A stretch of 64,000 bases of DNA, from contig JABGUL010000003.1 in assembly GCA_018646605.1 (NCBI GenBank), forward strand, positions 1 to 64,000, in the 5' to 3' direction. The notes beneath the pieces were generated by a model. It worked only from the letters and a program-made list of their open reading frames with translations. It did not search any database and was not told the DNA's origin. Below are positions 27,947-36,597 of the stretch, in pieces. Each line of letters begins with the position of its first letter. Position 1 is the stretch's first letter. Both the position numbers and the translations under genes were made by a program. The DNA is from Flavobacteriaceae bacterium (lineage in GTDB: Bacteria > Bacteroidota > Bacteroidia > Flavobacteriales > Flavobacteriaceae).

Positions 27947-28810
27947 ATGAGACAATTAAAAATTACCAAACAGGTAACCAATCGCGAAACAGCTTCACTA
28001 GATAAGTACCTTCAAGAAATTGGAAAAGTAGACCTTATTACAGCTGAAGAAGAAGTAGAATTGGCACAGCGGATTAAAGCAGGAGACCAAATAGCTCTTG
28101 AAAAATTAACCAAAGCCAACTTACGATTTGTTGTCTCCGTAGCAAAACAATATCAAAACCAGGGACTCACCCTTCCTGACTTAATTAATGAAGGAAATTT
28201 GGGTCTTATCAAAGCAGCACAACGATTTGATGAAACACGTGGTTTTAAATTTATATCCTATGCTGTATGGTGGATACGTCAATCAATTTTACAAGCGCTA
28301 GCTGAACAATCTCGTATTGTTAGACTTCCTCTAAATAAAATTGGTTCAATAAATAAGATTAACAAAACTTATGCCTTTTTGGAGCAAGCCCATGAACGTG
28401 CACCCTCTGCTGAAGAGATTGCAAAAGAACTGGACATGACCATAAATGATGTAAAAGAATCACTTAAAAATTCAGGGAGACATGTCTCCATGGATGCACC
28501 TCTTGTAGAGGGAGAAGATTCAAATCTATATGATGTCCTCAATAGTGGGGAGTCGCCAAATCCTGACAGAGTATTGTTACATGAGTCACTTCGTACTGAA
28601 ATAGAACGTGCTCTTGAAACACTAACTCCTAGAGAAGCAGATGTAGTTCGTTTGTATTTTGGTTTAGGAGATCAACATGCAATGACTTTAGAAGAAATTG
28701 GAGAAACGTTTGATTTAACAAGAGAGCGCGTTAGACAAATTAAAGAAAAAGCGATTCGAAGACTAAAACATACCTCACGAAGTAAAATTCTAAAAACTTA
28801 TTTAGGATAA
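27947..28810 (+). CDS. rpoD: primary RNA polymerase sigma factor RpoD/SigA
   Basis: A 287-residue sigma-70 factor. Region 1.2 starts [20 protein letters not shown], region 2 has [56 protein letters not shown] (the -10 reading helices; quoted in parts: [25 protein letters not shown]), region 3 [11 protein letters not shown], and region 4 has [25 protein letters not shown], ending [10 protein letters not shown]. Region 1.1 is absent, which is normal for Bacteroidetes primary sigma. This protein is the presumed reader of the TTG/TAnnTTTG promoters found in the window. A hairpin terminator follows at 28813. Confidence 0.96.
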   Translation: MRQLKITKQVTNRETASLDKYLQEIGKVDLITAEEEVELAQRIKAGDQIALEKLTKANLRFVVSVAKQYQNQGLTLPDLINEGNLGLIKAAQRFDETRGFKFISYAVWWIRQSILQALAEQSRIVRLPLNKIGSINKINKTYAFLEQAHERAPSAEEIAKELDMTINDVKESLKNSGRHVSMDAPLVEGEDSNLYDVLNSGESPNPDRVLLHESLRTEIERALETLTPREADVVRLYFGLGDQHAMTLEEIGETFDLTRERVRQIKEKAIRRLKHTSRSKILKTYLG

Positions 28811-28812
28811 AT

Positions 28813-28841
28813 AAAAAGGCAACCTACGGGTTGCCTTTTTT
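28813..28841 (+). terminator. Rho-independent terminator after rpoD
   Basis: Perfect 12-bp stem AAAAAGGCAACC (28813-28824) / GGTTGCCTTTTT (28829-28840), loop TACG, followed by T. It starts 2 bases after the rpoD stop codon. Confidence 0.9.
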
Positions 28842-28870
28842 GTATCTTTACAAAACAAAAAATACAGTCA

Positions 28871-29521
28871 ATGTCAATCAAAATAGCACCTTCCATACTA
28901 GCAGCAGATTTCGCAAACCTTGAACGAGATTCAAAAATGATTAATGCTAGTGAAGCAGATTGGTTTCATATTGATATTATGGATGGAGTATTTGTGCCAA
29001 ATATATCTTTTGGAATGCCTGTACTAGCAGCAATCCAAAAACATGCGAAAAAACCACTTGATGTTCATTTAATGATAATAGAACCAGACCGTTATATTGA
29101 AACGTTTGCTGATTTGGGAGCTACTGTTTTAACGGTTCATTATGAAGCTTGTAATCATTTGCACAGAACACTTCAAAAAATAAAATCCTGTGGTATGAAA
29201 GCAGGTGTTGCTTTAAACCCTCACACACCTGTCAATTGTTTAAATAGCATTATACAGGACATTGACTTGGTATGTATTATGAGTGTAAATCCTGGATTTG
29301 GGGGGCAATCTTTTATAGAAAATACATATCAAAAAGTAAAAGAATTGAAACAGCTTATTACGCTTCACAAAAGTTCTTGCTTAATCGAAATTGATGGAGG
29401 TGTTACTGATGAAAATGCATCAGCATTAGTAACGTGTGGAGCTGATGTCTTAGTAGCAGGCAGCTATGTTTTCAAAGCTAGTAATCCAGCTGAAAACATT
29501 AAACTACTAAAAGAAGTTTAA
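28871..29521 (+). CDS. rpe: ribulose-phosphate 3-epimerase
   Basis: A 216-residue TIM-barrel enzyme that interconverts ribulose 5-phosphate and xylulose 5-phosphate in the pentose phosphate pathway. Motifs: KIAPSILAADFANLE (catalytic Ser), WFHIDIMDGVFVPNISFG (metal His-Asp and substrate site), LDVHLMI, MSVNPGFGGQSFIE (phosphate and flexible loop), and EIDGGVTDENA (second catalytic Asp). Typical length. A TATCTTTA sequence at 28843, a one-base variant of the usual -7 box, may drive it. It converges on the OmpA-type gene with 6 bases between stops. Confidence 0.97.
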   Translation: MSIKIAPSILAADFANLERDSKMINASEADWFHIDIMDGVFVPNISFGMPVLAAIQKHAKKPLDVHLMIIEPDRYIETFADLGATVLTVHYEACNHLHRTLQKIKSCGMKAGVALNPHTPVNCLNSIIQDIDLVCIMSVNPGFGGQSFIENTYQKVKELKQLITLHKSSCLIEIDGGVTDENASALVTCGADVLVAGSYVFKASNPAENIKLLKEV

Positions 29522-29527
29522 AGATTA

Positions 29528-30925
29528 TTAATTTTTATAAATAAATTGAACTCTTCTGTTTTCTGCTCGACCTTCTGGAGATTCATTATTTCCAACGGGT
29601 GAATTTACACCTAAGCCTCTAACCTCAAGACGCTCAATATTTATACCTATTTTGTTAAGGAAATCACGAACGGCTTCAGCTCGTTTTACTGATAATTCTA
29701 TATTATATTCCTCACTACCGTCAGCAGAAGCATACCCTTCTATCAGTAGGTTACCAACTGGATTTTCAATCAATATATCTTTTATTTTATAAAGAATATC
29801 AAACATTTTTTTTCCCAATATCTTATCACTACTGGCAGCAAAATTAATTTTTGCTCCAAATTCATTTATGGTTTTCATAACCTCATTTGAAAGTTCAGGG
29901 CATCCATTATTAGAAATAGACCCTACCTCATCTTTACATAAATCATCTTTGTCTGCAACACCGTCATTATCAGCATCAGGCCATGGACATCCGTTATTGT
30001 CCAATGGTCCTATTTCATCAATACATGAGTCTGTGGCATCACTTATACCATCACCATCAGTATCAGGACAACCTTTCATTTCTATGCTTCCTGCAATATC
30101 AATACAAGCGTCTTCTGGATCAGAGACACCGTCTCCATCTGTATCTGGACATCCATTAAACTCAACTTTACCTGCTACTTCTGGACAAATATCATTTTTA
30201 TCTATCACACTATCTCCATCAGTATCAGGACATCCATTATATTCCTTTAACCCAGGTACTTCAGGACATTCATCTTTCTTATCTGGCACACCATCTTTGT
30301 CTGTATCTCCAGACCCAAAAAAGTAATTAAAACTAATTCGATGCTGAAAATGATCTGTCCCATAGACTTCAAAAGCATTTCTATATTCACTCTCAAGAGA
30401 AATCCCAAAACCTTGATCAAACATGATATCAATTCCAATTCCCCCAAGAATAGTTTTAGAGGTGTTCCTTGATAATAATCTGCCTTGAATTAAACCATTA
30501 CTCAAATCAAAATTGGATAAACCATAACCCAATTTTAGAAAAGGTCGATAAGACTTGGAGTTTATCGGATTAAAATTTAAAAATACATCTGTCGAATAAT
30601 AAGGAATTACAGGATCAGAAATTCCATTTACTTTGTAAATCTTATTTAAACTTCCTTGGAATCCCAGTGAGAATCCTTGACTAACATATCGAGAGATAGA
30701 AAAATTAGGCCCCCCTAAGTTCCAATGACTACCTACATTTAAAAACTCTTCGAAAAATGCACCTGAATCTCCTAGAAATGAAGAATCATCCCCTGTGGGA
30801 TAGGTGTCTACAACATTTATACCTAATGAGATTTTCCAAGGTTTTTCAATACTTTGAGTAAATCCGAGTTGAAAAAATAAAAATAGAAGTAAGAGGGATA
30901 ATACTCTTTGGGTAAATAAATTCAT
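29528..30925 (-). CDS. OmpA-family outer membrane protein with thrombospondin type 3 repeats
   Basis: A 465-residue cell envelope protein: signal peptide (ends near GFTQS), an eight-strand-like beta-barrel (about residues 25-215), a calcium-binding linker of thrombospondin type 3 repeats (about 215-340, with five to six DxDxDG units such as [15 protein letters not shown] and [15 protein letters not shown]), and a C-terminal OmpA/MotB domain (about 355-465, with [31 protein letters not shown] in parts, and NRRVQFIYK). The OmpA domain holds peptidoglycan, the barrel sits in the outer membrane. This design is common in Flavobacteriaceae. No strong promoter box seen upstream. Confidence 0.93.
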   Translation of the reverse strand: MNLFTQRVLSLLLLFLFFQLGFTQSIEKPWKISLGINVVDTYPTGDDSSFLGDSGAFFEEFLNVGSHWNLGGPNFSISRYVSQGFSLGFQGSLNKIYKVNGISDPVIPYYSTDVFLNFNPINSKSYRPFLKLGYGLSNFDLSNGLIQGRLLSRNTSKTILGGIGIDIMFDQGFGISLESEYRNAFEVYGTDHFQHRISFNYFFGSGDTDKDGVPDKKDECPEVPGLKEYNGCPDTDGDSVIDKNDICPEVAGKVEFNGCPDTDGDGVSDPEDACIDIAGSIEMKGCPDTDGDGISDATDSCIDEIGPLDNNGCPWPDADNDGVADKDDLCKDEVGSISNNGCPELSNEVMKTINEFGAKINFAASSDKILGKKMFDILYKIKDILIENPVGNLLIEGYASADGSEEYNIELSVKRAEAVRDFLNKIGINIERLEVRGLGVNSPVGNNESPEGRAENRRVQFIYKN

Positions 30926-31002
30926 TTTGTTTGAAATTATACTTAGTTAACTCCCAAAAAAAGAAAATATTGTCTTCGAAACAAAAAAGTCACTAATGAA
31001 AC

Positions 31003-31179
31003 CTAATCAAGGTCTTTACCTGACTTAAATATACTAGGGAATTTTTTTTCTATCCAATCCGGTATATAATTTTTATTCTTATCTTCTTCTATCCCAGTAG
31101 CTGTGGAAACAACAGCATATAAGATAACACCGCCAACAAGAACAAAAGCTCCAATTCCAACAATTAGTAATTCATTCAT
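31003..31179 (-). CDS. 58-residue membrane protein of unknown function
   Basis: A small gene read on the minus strand from ATG at 31179 to TAG at 31003. The protein begins MNELLIVGIGAFVLVGGVIL, a single transmembrane helix (about residues 4-26, continuing YAVVS), followed by an acidic-basic cytoplasmic or periplasmic tail containing EEDKNKNYIPDWIEKKFP and ending GKDLD. The helix-then-charged-tail layout and the clean start and stop argue for a real gene. It lies between the OmpA-type gene and the three-domain enzyme, same strand. I do not recognise the family and propose no function. Confidence 0.6.
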   Translation of the reverse strand: MNELLIVGIGAFVLVGGVILYAVVSTATGIEEDKNKNYIPDWIEKKFPSIFKSGKDLD

Positions 31180-31245
31180 TTTGATTGTAATATAGTTAGT
31201 TCAATTTACAAAAAAATATCATTTGTTAAATAAATAAAATCCAGA

Positions 31246-34200
31246 CTAATAAAATTGCATCAAATCTTCTTGAAGAATTTTATTTAATAAAAATATTAAC
31301 TCTTTTGCATTATCTATAGAAAAAACCATGGGTGGCTTAATTTTTATCACATTATTATCAGGTCCATCGGTACTCATTAAAACGCCATGATCTTTCATTC
31401 TATTAACAAAATAAGTTGCCTGAATAGGCAATGGATTTATATTTAAGTCGACAAACTCAATTCCTAAGAATAATCCCTGTCCACGTATTGATCCCATAAT
31501 AGGAAATTCTTTTGATAGTTGGAGAAGTTCTTCTTTCAAATAAGACCCTACTTCAAATGCGTTTTCTTGTAACCTTTCCTCAACCACTACATCAATAACA
31601 GTATTTGCTATGACTGATGAAACTGGATTTCCACCAAATGTGTTGAAAAACTCCATACCATTGGCAAAATACTCTGCAACTGCTTCGGTACAAGCAACTG
31701 CAGCAACAGGATGTCCATTGCCAAGTGGCTTACCAATCGTGACAATATCTGGAACCACATCATGTAATTGAAACCCCCAAAAGGTACTCCCCATTCTACC
31801 ACAACCTGTTTGAACCTCATCAGAAATACATAACCCACCCTGATTTTTCACCATTTTATATGCTGCATTCAAAAATCCATCGGGTAACTCAATTTGTCCT
31901 CCACAACTAATGATGGGTTCAATAATAAAAGCCCCGATTTTTTTACCTTGATTATGAATTTCATCAATTATTAACTGGACTTCATTTGCATATTGTAATC
32001 CGGTATTTACCCCGCGGTACTTTCCTCTAAAAGAGTCTGGTAGAGGAAAAATATGAGTGTTTTTAGGTTTACCGCTGCCTCCTTTTCCATCAAATTTATA
32101 CGAACTGATGTCAATACATCTATTTGTATTTCCATGATATCCATACTCTGAGGCAATAACTTCATTTGAACCCGTCACCATTCTCGCCATTCTTAATGCC
32201 AACTCGTTTGCCTCACTCCCTGAATTCACAAAATGCATGACACTCAATTCCTGAGGTAAGGTTTTAGCAAGTGTCTTTGCCAAATTGGTGATGTTTTCAT
32301 GCAGATACCTAGTGTTTGTATTTAGCAAACTCATTTGTTGTTGCCCTGCCCGGACAACTTTGGGATGCTCATGACCGACGTGAGCAACATTGTTGACCGT
32401 GTCAATATATTTTCTACCCTGGGGATCCATCAAAAAAATTCCCTCACCCCTTACAATGTGAAGTGGTTCATCATACTGGAGACTCATTCCCTTTCCCAAA
32501 TGTCGTTGTCTGTCTAACTTTATTAGATCAATTTTTTTAACTTCTTTTTTTGTTAAAGAAGAAACATTAAAAAGCAAGTTCGGATCTGGGCAGATTCCAC
32601 TCCAAACATCTTTTTGATTTGGGTAAATTACCCCCGGAAAATCATTATAAAAATCAAATAATGATAACATAACTTGAAAATGTAAATGAGGAGCCCAGTT
32701 TCCATTTTCATGTTTACTTCCAATCTCAGCAAAACGTTCCCCTTTAGCAATAGTATTTCCCACTGATTGTTCAAAAACACTCTGTTTAGAAAGATGACCA
32801 TAAAGAGAAAAAAAACACAATCCTTCATCTTCATGCTTTAAAACAATCATACCTCCATAAGCTTTTTCACCCTCATCATTTACAACCATAACAACCTGCC
32901 CAGTATAGGGGGCATGAACAGGAGTCGACTCTGGAATCCAGAAGTCAACACCCAAATGAATTGACCTATTTTCCCTTCCTATATTTCCAATTTTAGCATA
33001 GTCCAATGAAGTGTAAATAGGCCTTGGTTCTAAATAACCCCCTGAAATAATACAGTCTGGATTTGCTTTCTGAAGTTGATCAATTTTAAATTGGAATAAG
33101 TCAAGATTGTTGAACTCGGTAGATTGACCCAACCAAGTACCAGAAACACTAAGGTCAAGAGGCAAGACCGAAGTTTTTTTTAATGAGGGAAATAGCTCAT
33201 TGAACTTTAATTTATGATTTTTCGCCCAATATTCAAAATCACTTTGTTTTGGATGAGTAGGAAAATTACAAGCATTCCTAAAACTATAATGTGCATATTC
33301 AGCATTAACTTCCTTCCACTTATGCAACACTTCCCATGCTGGCTTTTCACTTATTAGTAAATATTCATTTCCAGGTTCAGCTTTTTTATTTATTACAGAT
33401 TTTGTAACTGAAATCACTAAACGTAATGCAATACAAATATATAAAAAGGGGAGCTCCTCCTCCTTCAAAGGAAAGGCTTTATGATATCCACTAACTATTG
33501 GTAAAGCTGCTTCTAAAGGATCGTCATAATGCATTATACCATAGGCACAACTTATTGCTAAATCATTAATTATTTGAGTATGTATCGCATCGCCAAAGTC
33601 AATTAGAGATTTAACAGAAGGGAATTCAATAGAATCCGTAACAAGAACGTTATTATCATTTGCATCATTATGCACTATACTTTTTCGCAACCCACTATAA
33701 TCTGATTCAAAGGAGTTGAAAATCTTTAAAAAGTAGGTGACAATTTTCTGTTCTTTGATTCCTAATAAATGAATATGCTCTTTGACCCAATTGACTTGTG
33801 CTATATCCCATTCAAAAAAACGATGTGCTTCAGGATGATCAAAATCATGCAGCGCATTGGTAATCGATCCGCCTAAACAACCTAAAGCAAAGCGCAAATC
33901 CTTTGTCTGTGGATTTACCTCACTCCAGACTCTACCTGAAATCCACGAAAGCAAACGTACATATCGTATTTGATTATTACCGTCCTTAAAAGAAGAAAGT
34001 AATTTACCTTCTTTATTTAAAAACACTTTAGGGGTTTCACTTGAAATTGCTTTCGACTCTAGATGCAACAAAATTTCTTGTTGAAAATCTAAATAGGCTA
34101 AAGAAACTCCTGGACGAGAAATCTTTAGTATGTAATAGGTCTCATTTGAAGATTTAATTTTAAAATTAAAATCTACCTCTCCGGCTAGAGGGAATGCCTC

Positions 34201-34275
34201 TCCCTCTATTCCATAGAGATTCAAAAGCGCTTTTTCAGCAAGTCTTGAGTTTACAACCAAATTTTCATTGTTCAT
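31246..34275 (-). CDS. three-domain enzyme: APH-type kinase + M23 peptidase-like + class III aminotransferase (phospholyase-like)
   Basis: A 1009-residue fusion (ATG at 34275; the frame opens earlier only from TTG). Domain 1 (about 1-340) is an aminoglycoside/hydroxylysine-kinase-like phosphotransferase with the catalytic HNDANDNN (HxDxxxxN, residues 202-209) and IDFGD (225-229). Domain 2 (about 425-560) is a lysostaphin/M23 fold with all zinc ligands: HLGVD (H440, D444), LYGH (H494) and HLHF (H530, H532). Domain 3 (about 595-1009) is a class III PLP enzyme with [18 protein letters not shown], the PLP lysine in [10 protein letters not shown] (K849) and [11 protein letters not shown], which most resemble animal phosphoethanolamine and phosphohydroxylysine phospholyases. 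No signal peptide, so cytoplasmic. A kinase feeding a phospholyase suggests breakdown of a hydroxylated amine; the substrate is inference. Confidence 0.85.
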   Translation of the reverse strand: MNNENLVVNSRLAEKALLNLYGIEGEAFPLAGEVDFNFKIKSSNETYYILKISRPGVSLAYLDFQQEILLHLESKAISSETPKVFLNKEGKLLSSFKDGNNQIRYVRLLSWISGRVWSEVNPQTKDLRFALGCLGGSITNALHDFDHPEAHRFFEWDIAQVNWVKEHIHLLGIKEQKIVTYFLKIFNSFESDYSGLRKSIVHNDANDNNVLVTDSIEFPSVKSLIDFGDAIHTQIINDLAISCAYGIMHYDDPLEAALPIVSGYHKAFPLKEEELPFLYICIALRLVISVTKSVINKKAEPGNEYLLISEKPAWEVLHKWKEVNAEYAHYSFRNACNFPTHPKQSDFEYWAKNHKLKFNELFPSLKKTSVLPLDLSVSGTWLGQSTEFNNLDLFQFKIDQLQKANPDCIISGGYLEPRPIYTSLDYAKIGNIGRENRSIHLGVDFWIPESTPVHAPYTGQVVMVVNDEGEKAYGGMIVLKHEDEGLCFFSLYGHLSKQSVFEQSVGNTIAKGERFAEIGSKHENGNWAPHLHFQVMLSLFDFYNDFPGVIYPNQKDVWSGICPDPNLLFNVSSLTKKEVKKIDLIKLDRQRHLGKGMSLQYDEPLHIVRGEGIFLMDPQGRKYIDTVNNVAHVGHEHPKVVRAGQQQMSLLNTNTRYLHENITNLAKTLAKTLPQELSVMHFVNSGSEANELALRMARMVTGSNEVIASEYGYHGNTNRCIDISSYKFDGKGGSGKPKNTHIFPLPDSFRGKYRGVNTGLQYANEVQLIIDEIHNQGKKIGAFIIEPIISCGGQIELPDGFLNAAYKMVKNQGGLCISDEVQTGCGRMGSTFWGFQLHDVVPDIVTIGKPLGNGHPVAAVACTEAVAEYFANGMEFFNTFGGNPVSSVIANTVIDVVVEERLQENAFEVGSYLKEELLQLSKEFPIMGSIRGQGLFLGIEFVDLNINPLPIQATYFVNRMKDHGVLMSTDGPDNNVIKIKPPMVFSIDNAKELIFLLNKILQEDLMQFY

Positions 34276-34344
34276 ACTTAAATGAATCGTCAAGTTTTAT
34301 TTAAAAGATTAATATAACCAATAAATTCATAAAATGAATGTCTC

Positions 34345-35745
34345 TTATTTTGAAGGTAGTAAATCTCTTTTTTGATCGGGTGTACGAAGATGACTTTTGG
34401 CTTTTCTTCGCTCCACAACGACACGGTCTTTTATTCCGAATGTCTCCCGAATACCCTCAAAATTTATTTTCCAAATCCTTCCTTTTTTTGAATCTGAAAT
34501 AAATAAAGAACCATCAGGCCCTTCAGCAAGACCCATAGGACGGAAATTAGCATCTGCCATTTCATGAATTACATCTACTCCAGAAAATCCATCAGCAAAC
34601 ACTTCCCAGCGTCCAAAAGGTATGCCATTTTGAAAAGGAATGAAGGCAACAATATAGCCCGCTTGAGGATAAGGTGTTCGGTTGGTGGAACCATGAAATG
34701 CAACAAATGCTCCCTTTTTATATCGCTCAGGAAATTGATCTCCCTTATAAAACAACAAATCATTTGGTGCCCAATGGGCGGGCAATCCCATGATAGGATC
34801 TTCATAACCAGGTCCTGATTCTAAAACACCATTACCTCCATATTCTGGAGCCAGCATTCGCTTATTTTTAAATGGGTCATAATAAGTATAAGGCCAACCA
34901 TAATCACCACCTTCTTTGATTATTAAAAACTCTTCAGCTGGTAAAATTGTATTTTCCCATTGAGAATAATAATTAGGTGCATGATTGTGTAAATAGTCTC
35001 TCCCATGGTTTAAAGCATATAACTGATCATCTTCAGGATTCCATGACAGTGCAACTATACTTCTAAGACCAGTAGCAAATCGAATACCGTCGGACTGTTT
35101 TTGATTTTGCTTTGCTTCATCAAACTTCCATATTCCTCCTAAAATGTCCAGTTGAGAACAAGGATACTCCCCTTTTATAACTGAATTTACATCGGAATAA
35201 TCCAATGTTTGATCTTCACATACATTAGTTGGTGCACTAAAGGTAACATACATACCGCCTTTGGCGTCAAAAGCTAAAGACTTTGCATTATGCCAACGAA
35301 TTGGAAACTCATCTACTACAATCACCTCAGGATTACTCTCTGGGATAAGCTGTCCAGGAATAAGCTTTTGTCTGTAAACAACTAGTTCTGAACTATAATA
35401 AAGATATCCATTATGAATTCGCATTTCAGTAGCAAATCTTCCATCGTTTGGATAATTTCCAAAACGTTGAATACTATCTGCTATACCATCATTATTGATA
35501 TCACGAAGTGCTACATTACCTTGAGTGCCTTTATCAGTACTAAGTTTAACGTATACATCGCCGTTCTTATTCACAGCCAAATGTCGAGAAGGACCTAAAC
35601 TATCAGCAAAAACTTTTACGATAAAACCGTTTGGAGTAATAAGACCTCCGTTTTCTTCAATAGGTTCTTTTATAAAGGATTTGAGCTCACTGTCTGCACA
35701 ACTATATGAGAAGCAAATAATAAGAAATAACTTTACTTTTTTCAT
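34345..35745 (-). CDS. sorbosone/glucose dehydrogenase-like lipoprotein (PQQ-type beta-propeller)
   Basis: A 466-residue lipoprotein (MKKVKLFLIICFSYSC, lipobox SYSC); the ATG at 35745 begins this signal, while the frame opens 6 codons further up. The body is a soluble-glucose-dehydrogenase-type propeller: NGFIVKVFADSLGPSRHLAVN, RDINNDGIADSIQRFG, GLRSIVALSWNPEDDQLYALNHGRD, EGGDYGWPYTYYDP, PDGSLFISDSKKGRIWKI. Members oxidise sugars or sorbosone with PQQ, but many lipoprotein members have no known activity. It lies 69 bases upstream of the three-domain enzyme on the same strand, so the two may be co-transcribed. Confidence 0.85.
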   Translation of the reverse strand: MKKVKLFLIICFSYSCADSELKSFIKEPIEENGGLITPNGFIVKVFADSLGPSRHLAVNKNGDVYVKLSTDKGTQGNVALRDINNDGIADSIQRFGNYPNDGRFATEMRIHNGYLYYSSELVVYRQKLIPGQLIPESNPEVIVVDEFPIRWHNAKSLAFDAKGGMYVTFSAPTNVCEDQTLDYSDVNSVIKGEYPCSQLDILGGIWKFDEAKQNQKQSDGIRFATGLRSIVALSWNPEDDQLYALNHGRDYLHNHAPNYYSQWENTILPAEEFLIIKEGGDYGWPYTYYDPFKNKRMLAPEYGGNGVLESGPGYEDPIMGLPAHWAPNDLLFYKGDQFPERYKKGAFVAFHGSTNRTPYPQAGYIVAFIPFQNGIPFGRWEVFADGFSGVDVIHEMADANFRPMGLAEGPDGSLFISDSKKGRIWKINFEGIRETFGIKDRVVVERRKAKSHLRTPDQKRDLLPSK

Positions 35746-35823
35746 CAAAAAATTTAGTAACACTAGTAAGATTGATTTATCAATTAAATAGATATTAAAC
35801 TCCCTATTTACATATCCTAAAGA

Positions 35824-35875
35824 TATTGAAATTCAAACTTTTAAATATAATTTTATTTCAATAGTTTATTGAAAT
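35824..35875. repeat. three copies of TATTGAAAT in direct and inverted orientation
   Basis: TATTGAAAT occurs at 35824-35832 and 35867-35875, and its complement ATTTCAATA at 35855-35863; the last two form a 9-bp hairpin with a 3-base loop. It lies about 80-130 bases upstream of the sorbosone-dehydrogenase-like gene and about 70 bases from the tRNA. It could be an operator; nothing in the sequence names the binding protein. Confidence 0.4.
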
Positions 35876-35943
35876 TGAGTAGCCCTTGGGTTACTTTACA
35901 ATAAATAAAACTACCTAAATTTAATATTGAAGATTATATAAAG

Positions 35944-36017
35944 TGACCCAGAGAGGATTCGAACCCCTAACCCTCAGAGCCGAAATCTGATATTCTATCC
36001 AGTTGAACTACTGGGCC
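35944..36017 (-). tRNA. tRNA-Arg (anticodon UCG)
   Basis: Minus strand, 74 nt, CCA not encoded. Acceptor GGCCCAG (36017-36011) pairs with CTGGGTC (35951-35945) with one G-T pair, discriminator A. The anticodon stem TCAGA/TCTGA holds the loop TTTCGGC, anticodon TCG, and the T arm has AGGGG-TTCGAAT-CCTCT. All four arms fold. It reads CGA and probably other CGN arginine codons. Confidence 0.92.
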
Positions 36018-36136
36018 ATTTTAAGTTTAATGCGCTTTTTTAAAGACTTTTTCGGCTTTTAAATTTCTCTTTTATTAAAAAAATCCAAAGACAAATCTAC
36101 TGTTATCTTGAAGATCTACAAAGCGTGTTAGTTAAT

Positions 36137-36589
36137 TTAAGCTCCCAGTTTTTGCTTTACCAATGTAGCTATTAGTTTTCCGTCTGCTTTACCTGCCATT
36201 TGACCCGAAGCCATTCCCATAACCTTTCCCATATCCTTCATGCCAACTGCTCCTGTTTTAGAAATAACTTCATCGATTACTTTTTCAACTGCTTCTTCAG
36301 AAAGTTGTTCAGGTAAAAATGTCATAATGACTTCTGCTTGTGCCTCTTCAGGTTCCGCAAGATCTTGACGATGCTGTGCGTTAAAAATAGCAGCACTATC
36401 TTTTCTTTGCTTGACTAATTTTTGAAGTAGTTTTATTGCTTCATCATCGGTAAGTTCACTAGAGCCTGAGCCCGAAGTTTGAGCCAATAATACAGCCGAT
36501 TTAATTGCACGAAGTGCTTCCAGCTTCAAACTATCCTTTGCGCGCATAGCACTTTTAATTTCTTCAGTTAAGTTGCTTAAAATTCCCAT
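36137..36589 (-). CDS. yqeY: GatB/YqeY domain protein
   Basis: A 150-residue protein starting MGILSNLTEEIKSAMRAKDSLKLEALRAIKSA, with YRKDSA-like KQRKDSAAIFNAQHRQDLAEPE and MKDMGKVMGMASGQMAGKADGKLIATLVKQKL, the full YqeY pattern. YqeY resembles the tRNA-binding tail of the GatB subunit of tRNA amidotransferase; its own role is unclear. It starts 8 bases after ftsZ and is the last gene of the division operon here. Confidence 0.92.
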   Translation of the reverse strand: MGILSNLTEEIKSAMRAKDSLKLEALRAIKSAVLLAQTSGSGSSELTDDEAIKLLQKLVKQRKDSAAIFNAQHRQDLAEPEEAQAEVIMTFLPEQLSEEAVEKVIDEVISKTGAVGMKDMGKVMGMASGQMAGKADGKLIATLVKQKLGA

Positions 36590-36597
36590 ATTTTTAT

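Noticed and set aside
29900-30310. Tandem repeat array / CRISPR-like periodicity
   Set aside because: The periodicity comes from the DxDxDG calcium-binding protein repeats; DNA copies are not identical and have no spacer structure.
29868-30326. 152-codon open frame on the plus strand opposite the OmpA-type gene
   Set aside because: It lies wholly across the thrombospondin type 3 repeats read backwards (Ser/Pro-rich periodic translation); an artefact of the Asp-rich repeat.
35881-35900. Terminator at GTAGCCC-TT-GGGTTAC near the tRNA
   Set aside because: The stem has a mismatch and a 2-base loop and is not followed by a T run on either side.
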